DNA from: Streptomyces daqingensis
Lineage (GTDB): Bacteria; Actinomycetota; Actinomycetes; Streptomycetales; Streptomycetaceae
DNA: 64,000 nucleotides
Direction: 5' to 3'
NCBI RefSeq assembly: GCF_014645895.1
Contig: NZ_BMMP01000003.1
Location: forward strand, 431,806 to 495,805
This document shows, in pieces, positions 1-7,844 of this stretch. Both the position numbers and the translations under genes were made by a program. Below the pieces are notes generated by a model, which had not been told where the DNA came from, ran no database searches, and saw nothing but the letters and a program-made list of their open reading frames with translations. Within the stretch, counting starts at the first letter, position 1. Every line of letters begins with the position of its first letter.

Positions 1-923
1 AACTCGCGCGCTTCGACAGCGCCGACGCCACGGTGGAGACGGCCTACGTCCTCGGTGAGCTCTACCGCAGGCAGGGCGCCTGGAAGTTCCGCGCGGTCGG
101 GCAGGGCTACGGCAGTGGACTGGCCGGTCTGGCAACGGACTTCGGCATCAGCGTCGACGAACCCGCCGAACCGGTGCGTGCGCCGGCGCAGACCGCCCCG
201 TCCGCACCGGCCCCCGCCCCGCACGCGCCCCCGGCAGCCCCTCCGGCAGCACCGCCCGCGGCTCCGCCTCCGCCGCGCGAACCCGTACGCCTGACGAAGG
301 TGACGCTGACCAAGGAGGCGCCGAGCGTCTCCCTCACCAAGCAGGGCGGCACCTCGGGAACCATGCGCGTCAACCTCAACTGGGAGGTGCAGAAGCAGTT
401 CTCCGGCTGGGGCAGGAAGCTCGGCAAGGCCATGGCGATGCACTCCGACCTCGACCTCGACCTGTGCGCGCTCTTCGAACTCGCCGACGGCCGCAAGGGC
501 GTCATCCAGGCGCTCGGCAACGCCTACGGGTCGCTCCACCAGCCGCCGTTCATCCACCTCGACGGCGACGACCGTACGGGCGCGAACGCCTCCGGCGAGA
601 ACCTCACGATCAACCTCGACCACGCCAAGGACCTGCGGCGCGTCCTGATTTTCGTGACCATCTACGAAGGGGCCCGCAGCTTCGCCAGCGTCAACGGGAC
701 CGTCACCCTCCAGCCTCAGCACGGCGCCCCGGTCGAGTTCCACCTCGACGAGTGCACGGTCTCCTCCAACGTCTGCGCACTCGCGCTGATCACCAACGAG
801 AGCGGCGACCTCGTCGTCCACCGCGAGGCGCGCTACCTGGTCACGCCGCGCGGCAGCAGCCCCCAGCGCACGGTGGACGCGGCCTACGGCTGGGGCATGC
901 AGTGGACGCCGGGACGCAAGTGA
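1..923 (+). CDS. TerD/TerA-like tellurium-resistance family protein, 5' end outside the window
   Basis: The reading frame is open to the left edge (first full codon at 3), so the N-terminus is missing; the GTG at 33 lies inside the domain. The first visible residues are the C-terminal end of a TerD domain ([20 protein letters not shown]). A Pro/Ala-rich linker follows, and then a second domain of about 200 residues resembling the TerA/TerF group, with [20 protein letters not shown] and ending [12 protein letters not shown]. TerD domains are Ca2+-binding beta-sandwich folds tied to tellurite and other stress responses; the role here is inferred. The stop is TGA at 921-923. The next gene is convergent, 31 bp away. 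Confidence 0.85.
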   Translation, partial: LARFDSADATVETAYVLGELYRRQGAWKFRAVGQGYGSGLAGLATDFGISVDEPAEPVRAPAQTAPSAPAPAPHAPPAAPPAAPPAAPPPPREPVRLTKVTLTKEAPSVSLTKQGGTSGTMRVNLNWEVQKQFSGWGRKLGKAMAMHSDLDLDLCALFELADGRKGVIQALGNAYGSLHQPPFIHLDGDDRTGANASGENLTINLDHAKDLRRVLIFVTIYEGARSFASVNGTVTLQPQHGAPVEFHLDECTVSSNVCALALITNESGDLVVHREARYLVTPRGSSPQRTVDAAYGWGMQWTPGRK

Positions 924-954
924 TCGTGCGCGTCGGCCGGCGCCGCGCGGGGCG

Positions 955-2088
955 TCAGGCGTAGGTGCGGCCCTTCCACGCGGCGCCGCGGCCCCGGTGG
1001 TGGCGCAGAGCCGAGTCGAACGTCATCAGCAGGTAGAGGGCGGCCGTGGCGGGCAGCGCGAGAGCCCGCCACGGCGGCTGACCGTAGTAGCGCAGCATCG
1101 GCACGTACGTCAGCGCCATCACCGCCCACGCCGCCGCCCCCACCGGCGAGCCGGCCAGCGCCGTCACCGGCGGTGCGAGGTAGACGAGCGCGAGTCCCGC
1201 GAGCGTCCCGGCCAGCACCAGCGGGTTGTGTCCCAGCTGTGCGTACGCGCTGCGCGCCACCATCTGCCACAGCTGCGGCAGGCGTTCGTAGGGGCGCACG
1301 CTCGTCACCTTGTCCGCGAGCCCGAGCCAGATGCGTCCGCCGGCCTCGCGCTTGACGGCCCGGGCCAGCGTCACGTCGTCGATGACGGCGCCCCGGATGC
1401 GGTCGGGGATGCGGGCGCGCACGGCGGTCTCGGTGCGCAGCAGCACGCAGCCGCCGGCGGCCGCCGCGGTGCGCGAGGCCGGCCGGTTCACGCGGCCGAA
1501 CGGGTACAGCTGCGCGAAGAAGTAGACGAACGCCGGGACGATGAGCCGTTCCCAGCCGCTGTCCGCACGGAGCCGCGCCATCTGGGAGACGAGGTCCAGG
1601 CGGGCGCCGAGGGCCGCGCGCACGAGGCTGCGCAGCGAGTCCGGGTCGTGCGCGATGTCCGCGTCGGTCAGCAGCAGGAACTCGGCGTCGGTGCGCTCCC
1701 TCGCGACGGACATGCCGTGCCGCAGCGCCCACAGCTTCCCCGTCCACCCGGCTTCCGGGTCGCCGGGGCGGTGCACGGAGAGCGGGAGGCCGTCCGGCTG
1801 TGCCCGCGCGAGCCGCAGCGCGAGGTCGCCGGTGCCGTCGGTCGAGCCGTCGTCGACGAGGATGATCTCCGCATGGCCGGGATAGTCCTGGGCGAGGAGC
1901 GTCGGCAGGCTCGACGGCAGGACGGCCGCCTCGTCCCGCGCCGGGACGAGGACCGCCACCGACGGCCACCAGTCCGGCTCCCCGCCGGGCGGCAGGCGGA
2001 TGTCCGTGCGCCAGAAGAGGCCCTGCCCCGCCAGCAGCCACAGCCAGGCGGCGAGGGAGGCGGCGGCGGTCCAGGTGAGCACGCTCAT
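955..2088 (-). CDS. family 2 glycosyltransferase, hopanoid-associated HpnB type
   Basis: A protein of 377 residues. An N-terminal hydrophobic segment (about 5-25) is followed by a GT-A glycosyltransferase domain with VAVLVPARDE (about 45), VDDGSTDG (78-85), WTGKLWA (115-121) and TDADI (141-145), and several hydrophobic segments from about residue 280 to the end. The order and the W-GKLW and GW..L..PAFVYFF blocks match my memory of the hopene-associated HpnB family, so a membrane-linked sugar transfer in hopanoid or lipid metabolism is inferred. No other hopanoid gene is in the window. The ATG at 2088 was chosen because it gives a compact N-terminus; the open frame extends much further upstream. 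It diverges from the racemase gene. Confidence 0.78.
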   Translation of the reverse strand: MSVLTWTAAASLAAWLWLLAGQGLFWRTDIRLPPGGEPDWWPSVAVLVPARDEAAVLPSSLPTLLAQDYPGHAEIILVDDGSTDGTGDLALRLARAQPDGLPLSVHRPGDPEAGWTGKLWALRHGMSVARERTDAEFLLLTDADIAHDPDSLRSLVRAALGARLDLVSQMARLRADSGWERLIVPAFVYFFAQLYPFGRVNRPASRTAAAAGGCVLLRTETAVRARIPDRIRGAVIDDVTLARAVKREAGGRIWLGLADKVTSVRPYERLPQLWQMVARSAYAQLGHNPLVLAGTLAGLALVYLAPPVTALAGSPVGAAAWAVMALTYVPMLRYYGQPPWRALALPATAALYLLMTFDSALRHHRGRGAAWKGRTYA

Positions 2089-2192
2089 CGCCGCAGTGTC
2101 CCCCAGCCCGGCCGCGTCGCGGCGCAGGCGGGCGCTCCGCCGCCGGGGTAAGTGCCGGAGACGTGGGGACATGCCCCGGATGGCCCATCGAC

Positions 2193-2205
2193 TACAGTTC
2201 CTGCC
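2193..2205 (+). promoter_or_regulatory. leaderless-type -10 element for the racemase-family gene
   Basis: TACAGT at 2193-2198 lies exactly 7 bases before the GTG at 2206, and no purine-rich ribosome site precedes the GTG. This is the usual geometry of leaderless mRNAs in actinobacteria. No convincing -35 was identified. Confidence 0.55.
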
Positions 2206-2994
2206 GTGAAGATCGCGCTCGTCGACTCGGGACTCGGCCTCCTCGCCGCGGCAGCGGCGGTACGGCGTCTGCGGCCCGACGCCGACCTCGTACTCTCCAG
2301 CGACCCGGCGGGCATGCCCTGGGGCCCCCGCACCCCCGAAGACATCACCGCGCACGCTCTGGCCTGCGCCGAGGCCGCCGCCGCGCACGGCCCGGACGCG
2401 TTGATCGTCGCCTGCAACACCGCCTCCGTGCACGCCCTTCCGACGCTCCGCGCCGAACTGGAGCCCGGAATCCCCGTGGTCGGGACGGTGCCGGCGGTCA
2501 AGCCCGCCGCGAGCGCGGGCGGCCCCGTCGCCGTATGGGCCACGCCCGCCACAACGGGCAGCCCCTACCAGCGCCGCCTCATCGCGGAGTTCGGGCAGGG
2601 AGCACAGATCGCCGAGGTTCCCTGCCACGGCCTGGCCGACGCGGTCGAGAGCGCCCAGGAGGAGGCCATCGACGTCGCCGTCGGGGCGGCCGCCGCGCTC
2701 ACGCCGCCCGGTGTGCGCTCCGTCGTGCTGGGCTGCACCCACTACGAACTCGTCGGAGAACGCATCCGTGCCGCGGTCGCGCAGCCCGGCGGGCCGCTGC
2801 CCGCGCTCTTCGGCTCCGCGGAGGCGGTCGCGGCGCAGGCCCTGCGGCGCGGCGGCCACCGTCCGGATCCCTCGGCCCCCGGTACCGGCGGGCTGACGGT
2901 GCTCTTCAGCGGACGCGCCGCCGAGCGGCTCCCCGAAGCCGCGGCCACCTACGCCGAGGGCCGGCTCCTCACCGCGGCCACCCTGACGCCGTAA
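2206..2994 (+). CDS. aspartate/glutamate racemase family protein
   Basis: A protein of 262 residues starting at GTG (VKIALVDSGLG). Two cysteine motifs, CNTAS (Cys70) and GCTHYE (Cys177), are the catalytic pair of cofactor-independent Asp/Glu racemases such as MurI, which makes D-glutamate for peptidoglycan. The N-terminus reads DSGLG with less of the usual Gly-Gly pattern, and no cell-wall synthesis gene is nearby, so it may be a second racemase rather than the essential MurI. The start is fixed by a -10 element 7 bases upstream, suggesting a leaderless transcript. It converges on the ligase-like gene, 22 bp away. Confidence 0.8.
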   Translation: MKIALVDSGLGLLAAAAAVRRLRPDADLVLSSDPAGMPWGPRTPEDITAHALACAEAAAAHGPDALIVACNTASVHALPTLRAELEPGIPVVGTVPAVKPAASAGGPVAVWATPATTGSPYQRRLIAEFGQGAQIAEVPCHGLADAVESAQEEAIDVAVGAAAALTPPGVRSVVLGCTHYELVGERIRAAVAQPGGPLPALFGSAEAVAAQALRRGGHRPDPSAPGTGGLTVLFSGRAAERLPEAAATYAEGRLLTAATLTP

Positions 2995-3016
2995 GAGCCC
3001 GCCCGGCAGGGGACGT

Positions 3017-4051
3017 TCACAGGTGGACGGACCGCCGCGCGGCGGCCGTGCCCGCCAGCAGCGCGGCGCCCGCCGTCACCTGAGTGAAGCTCAGCGCGTT
3101 GCCGATCGCGCTCAGCGCGGCCAGAGCCGAGAGCGCGGCCGCGGCGGTGAGTACGACGGGCGCCGGGCGGGGAGAGGCCCGCAGCGCCGCCATCAGCCAC
3201 ACGTACGCCGCCGCGAGCAGCAGCAGCCCCACGAGGCCCTGCTCGGCGGCGAGTTGGAGCGGCGCGGAGTGGGGCTTGCCGTCGGCTCCCGCGGCCTGGT
3301 GGGTGGTGGGGCTCAGCTCGCGGAAGGTGTCGGGTCCCGTCCCCGTGAGCGGCTTCTCGCGCAGGAGGTGGAGCGCGTCCTCCCACAGGTCGGTGCGGTG
3401 CTCCGTCAACTGGCCCTGGAGAGCGGCGGTCACCGGCCGGGGCAGCGCGTCCGCCGCCACGGCGAGGGTGACGCCCGTGACCGCCGTCGCGGCCAGGGCG
3501 AGGGCGGCGAGCGCGGGCAGCCGCCGGCGTACGCGTCCCACCGCCAGGGACCATAGCAGTACGGCAAGCCCCGCCGCGAACCCGACGGGCGTCCCCAGGA
3601 CCAGGGCCAGCGCCACGGTGCCCGCCGCGGCGAGGCGCAGCACGACCCGCACCGCGTTGACGGGAGTGGCCCACGCGGCGCAGCAGGCCGCGCCCACGGC
3701 GAGGGTGAGCAGCGCGGCCGTGACGCCGGAACGCCCCTCCGGGCCCGCGAACCGGATGCTCCCCGCGACCATCCGGGTCGGCACCGGGCCGAAGAGAGCG
3801 AGCAGGACGCCGAGTGCCGCGGCGCCTGCGGGAGCGCCCACCGGCAGCAGGGAACCCGCGATGCGCCCGGTTGCGTAGCCCGCGCCGACGGCGAGAACCG
3901 CGAGCAGCAGACCCTCCGGCCGGGCGTCGCGCCCGGCAGCCGTGATCAGCGCCCAGGCGGCGCAGGCCCCGAGGACGAGTACGCCGGCGACGTCGGCCGC
4001 GTTGCTCTCCCGCTGCTCGACTGGGCATGGCACAAGCGTTGGTGACGTCAT
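3017..4051 (-). CDS. O-antigen ligase/polymerase-like polytopic membrane protein
   Basis: A protein of 344 residues, mostly Ala/Leu/Val/Gly-rich hydrophobic segments consistent with about ten membrane helices. One larger hydrophilic loop holds HRTDLWEDALHLLREKPLTG followed by GPDTF and HSAPLQLAAEQG, the signature region of the Wzy_C / O-antigen ligase family. Such proteins join or polymerise surface glycans on the outer face of the membrane; the substrate is unknown here. A G-rich stretch 8 bases before the ATG at 4051 serves as ribosome site. The upstream frame to 4771 was rejected as coding. Confidence 0.75.
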   Translation of the reverse strand: MTSPTLVPCPVEQRESNAADVAGVLVLGACAAWALITAAGRDARPEGLLLAVLAVGAGYATGRIAGSLLPVGAPAGAAALGVLLALFGPVPTRMVAGSIRFAGPEGRSGVTAALLTLAVGAACCAAWATPVNAVRVVLRLAAAGTVALALVLGTPVGFAAGLAVLLWSLAVGRVRRRLPALAALALAATAVTGVTLAVAADALPRPVTAALQGQLTEHRTDLWEDALHLLREKPLTGTGPDTFRELSPTTHQAAGADGKPHSAPLQLAAEQGLVGLLLLAAAYVWLMAALRASPRPAPVVLTAAAALSALAALSAIGNALSFTQVTAGAALLAGTAAARRSVHL

Positions 4052-4360
4052 TCGCGCGACCCCCCGGAACCCGCGCACCCGTACCGCCTGCGACGTCGGC
4101 GGACGGATTGCGACTCGCGGGCTCAACCGTAGTGCGCGAACGGCGAGTTGTGGATGGGTTGCGCCCGAATGATGTGCTTGGTGCGAAGATGACCGCCTCC
4201 GGCGGGCCGCGCGGAGGCGCGTACGGGAGGGGTGCGGCCCCTTCACCTGGCCGCGCCTGGTGCACGGCGGTCCGGCCCCGGCACCCGAGCGCCCCGGAAT
4301 CGGCGGGGACGCCCCGAACGGGGGCGTTTCCGGCGCGGCGGCGAGGCAACCACGACAGCC
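4052..4360. other. divergent intergenic region between the ligase-like and small membrane protein genes
   Basis: A 309-base spacer containing the start regions of two divergent genes. Base composition is less extreme around 4085-4190. I found no RNA gene, clear promoter pair or repeat here; the open frames crossing it are shadows. Confidence 0.5.
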
Positions 4361-4831
4361 ATGTTGCGCAGGACACTGACAGGTGCGGCGGCCGGAGCCG
4401 CCGGGACGACCGCGCTCAACGCGGTCACCTACGCGGACATGGCGCTGCGGGGCAGGGCCGCGAGCTCGGCGCCGGCGGACGTCGTCGACGCGCTCAGCGA
4501 CCGCACGGACGTCGCCCTCCCCGGCACCGGCGAGGTCCGGACGAACAGGGCAGCCGGCGTGGGCGCGCTGCTCGGCATGGCCACGGGAGTCGCTGTCGGC
4601 GCGTGCTACGGCCTGGCCAGAGCTTCCGGGTGGCGTCCGGCGGTGCCGGTGGCCGCGGTGGCGACGGGCGTCGCGGCCATGGCCGGCTCGGACGTGCCGA
4701 TGGCGGCCCTGGACATCTCCGACCCCCGCGGCTGGACTCCGTCCGACTGGCTGTCGGACCTCGTGCCGCACCTGGTGTACGGGCTGGTCACCGCTGCCGT
4801 CTTCGAACTGGCGACGGGGCGCGGCCGGTAG
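4361..4831 (+). CDS. conserved small membrane protein of unknown function
   Basis: A protein of 156 residues beginning MLRRTLTGAAAGAAGTTALN. There are three to four hydrophobic segments (about 5-22, 67-85, 92-110 and 137-152) and a hydrophilic stretch with a VVDALSDRTDVALPG block. This looks like a family found widely in actinobacteria, but I cannot name a function. The ATG at 4361 was preferred over the ORF start at 4232, because the residues before it are Arg/Pro-rich and atypical. A strong hairpin follows the stop. Confidence 0.6.
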   Translation: MLRRTLTGAAAGAAGTTALNAVTYADMALRGRAASSAPADVVDALSDRTDVALPGTGEVRTNRAAGVGALLGMATGVAVGACYGLARASGWRPAVPVAAVATGVAAMAGSDVPMAALDISDPRGWTPSDWLSDLVPHLVYGLVTAAVFELATGRGR

Positions 4832-4879
4832 CGGCGGCCGCTTCCGCGGAACCGCGACGGCATTCCGCAGCCGGGAGCG

Positions 4880-4916
4880 CGAGGCCCCGCCCCCGGCTCG
4901 CCGGAGCGGGGCCTCG
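4880..4916. terminator. bidirectional hairpin terminator between convergent genes
   Basis: An 11-bp perfect GC stem (arms 4880-4890 and 4906-4916; core GAGGCCCCGC) with a 15-base loop sits between two convergent genes. It has no U-run, as is common in high-GC actinobacteria. Confidence 0.65.
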
Positions 4917-4930
4917 TCGCGCCTGCACGG

Positions 4931-5155
4931 CTACTCCTCCCGGAGCTCCGCACCCGCCTGCCCGGAGCCGGGAGCCCCGGGCGGGGGACCGGGCCGGCCG
5001 GACCGGCCGGGACGGCGCAGCACCTGCGTCACCCGTCCCGAACCCTGGCAGGACTCGCACGCCTCGACGTAGCTGCCCCGGCCGTCCATGACCGTCTGCC
5101 CCCTCCCGGTACCACTGCAGGAAGTGCACCGGCAGGGCGGTGGCATAGCCGTCAT
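4931..5155 (-). CDS. small DnaJ-type zinc-finger protein
   Basis: A protein of 74 residues with two CxxCxGxG-type motifs, CTSCSGTGRG (from Cys10) and CESCQGSGRV (from Cys33), the spacing of a DnaJ central zinc finger cut down to one zinc site, followed by a Pro/Gly/Arg-rich tail. The ATG at 5155 is supported by GGAGGT at 5164-5169, 8 bases upstream. No J domain or partner is visible. A zinc-binding adaptor role is inference. Confidence 0.62.
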   Translation of the reverse strand: MTAMPPPCRCTSCSGTGRGQTVMDGRGSYVEACESCQGSGRVTQVLRRPGRSGRPGPPPGAPGSGQAGAELREE

Positions 5156-5328
5156 ACGCCATCACCTCCAGGCTGAGCGCTTGCCCGTCCCGGGCCGGAC
5201 CACACGTCGCCGCTGCTCACCGGCCCTGTGCAGGCCCGGCGCCTCCTGTCTGCGGAGACCCACAGTGACCCTTCGACGGAGCACCGTCCCGCCCGGTCCT
5301 CCGGCGTCGCGGCTGACGCCCGAACACG

Positions 5329-5341
5329 TAGAGTCGGGCCC
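5329..5341 (+). promoter_or_regulatory. leaderless-type -10 element for the Nudix gene
   Basis: TAGAGT at 5329-5334 is followed by exactly 7 bases and then the ATG at 5342. There is no ribosome site, so translation from a leaderless message is likely. Confidence 0.6.
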
Positions 5342-5824
5342 ATGGCGACACCCGAGTTCATCCGCACCCTCCGCGAGAGCGCAGGTCACCAGCTGCTCTA
5401 CCTCCCCGGCGTGAGCGCCGTCGTCTTCGACGACGAGGGGCGGGTGCTGCTCGGACGGCGGACGGACACCGGGCGCTGGGCGATCATCGGCGGCATCCCC
5501 GAGCCGGGGGAGCAGCCCGCCGCCGCGGTGGCGCGCGAGGTCCACGAGGAGACCGCCGTGACCTGCGTGCCCGAACGGGTGGTCCTCGTACAGGCGTTGC
5601 CGGAGCCCGTCACCTACCCGTCCGGCGACATCTGCCAGTTCATGGACGTCTGCTTCCGCTGCCGCGCCGTCTCCGGCGAGGCCAGGGTCAACGACGAGGA
5701 GTCCCTGGAGGTGGGCTGGTTCTCCCTGGACGCGCTCCCCGACCTGGAGGAGTTCGCCGTCAGCCGCATCAAGATGGCCGCCGGCGACGGACCCGCCTGG
5801 TTCGAGGGGATCGACGCGGCCTGA
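5342..5824 (+). CDS. Nudix hydrolase
   Basis: A protein of 160 residues. The Nudix box spans about 51-73 (G-IPEPG-E followed by REVHEETAV); the usual Gly after REXXEEX is Ala. This box binds Mg2+ and hydrolyses nucleoside diphosphates linked to another moiety. The substrate cannot be told from sequence; the lead-in LPGVSAVVFDDEGRVLLGRR is typical of the MutT-like/ADP-ribose group. The start is set by the -10 element 7 bases upstream. Confidence 0.88.
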   Translation: MATPEFIRTLRESAGHQLLYLPGVSAVVFDDEGRVLLGRRTDTGRWAIIGGIPEPGEQPAAAVAREVHEETAVTCVPERVVLVQALPEPVTYPSGDICQFMDVCFRCRAVSGEARVNDEESLEVGWFSLDALPDLEEFAVSRIKMAAGDGPAWFEGIDAA

Positions 5825-5972
5825 GCGCCGGGCCGCTGCGCCGTCCGCCCCAGCCGCAGGCCGCGGGCGGAGAGGGTTACGTTGGAAGGCGGAACGCCGG
5901 GGCCCGGCGGCGACGGGGAGAGTCTGCCCCGCGGGAGCCGGCGGCCGGGGCCGCGCAGGAGGTGGGAGTCAC

Positions 5973-6638
5973 GTGCAGGGCAGCGACGAGCGCGAGGGCG
6001 GGGAGCCGGCGTGCTGGCTGAACCAGGTCTGCGAGGAGTGCGGCCGGGTGCGTGAGCAGCCCGGACGCGCGGACTGCGAACACTGCGGCCACGACCCGGC
6101 GGCGGACCGGCCCGAAGCCGGGGCAGGGACCCCGTCCGGCGGCCGTCGGCGGGAACGCCGCGACCGCGACCCGGAGGGGAAGGCCCGCAACGCGCGCCCG
6201 CGCGACGGGCTCGGACGGCCGCTCCCGTACGGGGAGGAGGGCGTCGCCCGGCAGCCCGAGGGCGTGGTGCGTACCCCGAACGAGACCCTGGGCGAGGCGC
6301 AGAGGCTGCTCGACGAGGGCAAGCCCTTCCACGCGCACGAGGTCTTCGAGGACGCCTGGAAGTCCGCGCCGGAGCAGGAACGGCCGCTGTGGAAGGGGCT
6401 GGCGCAGATCGCGGTCGGCGTCACGCACCTCGCCCGGGGGAACACCACGGGCGGCGCGCGCCTTCTGCTGCGGGGCGCCGACGGGATCGCTCCCTGGGCG
6501 GCCGGCCCCCCGCACGGCATCGACGTGGCCGCCGTGGAGTCGTGGGCCCGGCAGACGGCGGACGGGATCGAGGGGCGCGCCACGAGCGGGCCCGTGACGG
6601 TGCGGCCCCCCTCGCTGCGCGGCACCCCCGCCGTCTGA
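5973..6638 (+). CDS. DUF309 protein with an N-terminal zinc-ribbon-like extension
   Basis: A protein of 221 residues. The first 40 carry Cys14, Cys20, Cys23, Cys35 and Cys38 (CEECG and CEHCG), a zinc-ribbon pattern. A charged linker follows, then a DUF309 domain from about residue 73 (NARPRDGLGRPLPYG) with the family core FHAHEVFEDAWK at 119-130 and a helical tail. The His/Glu residues in that core suggest a metal site, but the family has no assigned reaction. GTG at 5973 is supported by AGGAGG at 5957-5962. The zinc part may be a fusion. Confidence 0.75.
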   Translation: MQGSDEREGGEPACWLNQVCEECGRVREQPGRADCEHCGHDPAADRPEAGAGTPSGGRRRERRDRDPEGKARNARPRDGLGRPLPYGEEGVARQPEGVVRTPNETLGEAQRLLDEGKPFHAHEVFEDAWKSAPEQERPLWKGLAQIAVGVTHLARGNTTGGARLLLRGADGIAPWAAGPPHGIDVAAVESWARQTADGIEGRATSGPVTVRPPSLRGTPAV

Positions 6639-6653
6639 CCCGCCCGGCGGGGT

Positions 6654-6686
6654 GGCGGCCCGGAGCCGGGACGGCCCGTGGCCGCC
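6654..6686. terminator. possible hairpin between DUF309 gene and dhaM
   Basis: Arms GGCGGCC (6654-6660) and GGCCGCC (6680-6686) form a 7-bp GC stem with a 19-base loop in the 52-bp gap between convergent genes. It is weaker than other hairpins in this window. Confidence 0.35.
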
Positions 6687-6690
6687 CCGC

Positions 6691-7140
6691 TCACACCTTC
6701 CGGAAGTGGTAGGCCTCCTCCGCGGCCGCGGCGACCTCCTCGAGGTCCGCACCTCCCGCGGAGGCGACCACCGCGGCGATCGCCCCCTCGACGAGGGGCG
6801 CGTCCACGAGCTGCGAGTTCTCCGGCAGTTCGTCCCCTTCGGCCAGCAGCACTTTCACCGTCAGCACGGCACTGCCGAGGTCGACGAGGATGGCCACCCC
6901 GGCGCCCGAGTCGACCTTGTGGGCCGCGGCGCTGATGAGTTCCGCACTGGTGCCCAGACCGCCGTCCGGCCCGCCGCCGGCGCCCTCCACCGGAGCGCTG
7001 TCGCGTCCGGCGGCGAGCCCCACGGCGAGGCGGGCGACCGAGTCGGCCACCTCCTTGCTGTGCGAGACCAGCACGATTCCCACACGCGGTTCCGGCTTCC
7101 CCGCCTGGGGGCGGGGTTGCGCGTCCTGCTGCTCACTCAT
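6691..7140 (-). CDS. dhaM: PTS-dependent dihydroxyacetone kinase phosphotransferase subunit DhaM
   Basis: A protein of 149 residues with a mannose-type EIIA fold: VGIVLVSHSKEVADS (active His27), then GLGTSAELI and ILVDLGSAVLTV. DhaM carries phosphate from HPr to the ADP held by DhaL. This is the short actinobacterial form with only the EIIA domain, so it needs separate HPr and EI; EI (ptsI) is near the right end of this window. The start overlaps the dhaL stop by 8 bases (7133-7140), which points to translational coupling. It is the last gene of dhaKLM. Confidence 0.92.
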   Translation of the reverse strand: MSEQQDAQPRPQAGKPEPRVGIVLVSHSKEVADSVARLAVGLAAGRDSAPVEGAGGGPDGGLGTSAELISAAAHKVDSGAGVAILVDLGSAVLTVKVLLAEGDELPENSQLVDAPLVEGAIAAVVASAGGADLEEVAAAAEEAYHFRKV

Positions 7141-7765
7141 CGGCGACCGCCCCGGCCAGTGCGGTGAACAGGAGCGCGGACGACGTCGCTCCCGGGTCCT
7201 TGTGCCCGATGCTTCTGTCGCCCAGGTAGCTGGCCCGGCCCTTGCGCGCACGCAGCGGAACGGTGGCCTGGGCGCCCTCGTCGGCCGCGGTGCGTGCCGC
7301 GCCGTACGGATCGGGCCCTCCGGCGGACAGCGCCTCGACGCCGGGGTAGAGCGCGTCCAGCATCGTCTTGTCTCCCGGGGCCGCGCCGCCGAGCTGGGCC
7401 ACGGCGTCGACTCCCACGCGCAGGGCGTCCGCCAGCTGACGGCCGGTCACCTGCTCGTCGTCGCCGAGTGCCTTGCCCGTACGGCGCAGCAGTGTTCCGT
7501 ACAGCGGCCCCGAGGCACCGCCGACGCTGGAGACCAACTGGCGGCCGGCCAGGATCAGTACGGCGCCGGGCGCGCTGGGCGACTCCTTGCCGAGCGCGGT
7601 GACGACGGCCGCGAATCCGCGCTGCAGATTGCTGCCGTGGTCCGCGTCCCCGATCGCCGAGTCCAGCTCGGTGAGCAGGTCGGCCTCACGCTCGACGGCG
7701 GCGGCTGCGGCGGTGAGCCAGCGGAAGACGGCACCTGCGTCCAGCTCATCGGTCAGGTCGGTCAA
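7133..7765 (-). CDS. dhaL: dihydroxyacetone kinase ADP-binding subunit DhaL
   Basis: A protein of 210 residues. GDADHGSNLQRG (from residue 39) supplies the Asp residues that chelate Mg-ADP, and SVGGASGPLYGTLL and ARKGRASYLG are family blocks. DhaL holds ADP as a permanent cofactor, is rephosphorylated by DhaM and passes phosphate to dihydroxyacetone on DhaK. The start is a TTG at 7765 placed 5 bases after GGGAG; no nearer ATG or GTG fits. It lies 79 bp downstream of dhaK and overlaps dhaM. Confidence 0.93.
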   Translation of the reverse strand: MTDLTDELDAGAVFRWLTAAAAAVEREADLLTELDSAIGDADHGSNLQRGFAAVVTALGKESPSAPGAVLILAGRQLVSSVGGASGPLYGTLLRRTGKALGDDEQVTGRQLADALRVGVDAVAQLGGAAPGDKTMLDALYPGVEALSAGGPDPYGAARTAADEGAQATVPLRARKGRASYLGDRSIGHKDPGATSSALLFTALAGAVADE

Positions 7766-7844
7766 GACAACTCCCTTTCACGAGGGCTCGCGGGCGAGGC
7801 GCCCGACGGCGGCCGCTGCCCGGTCCATTGCTCACGGCTCATGC

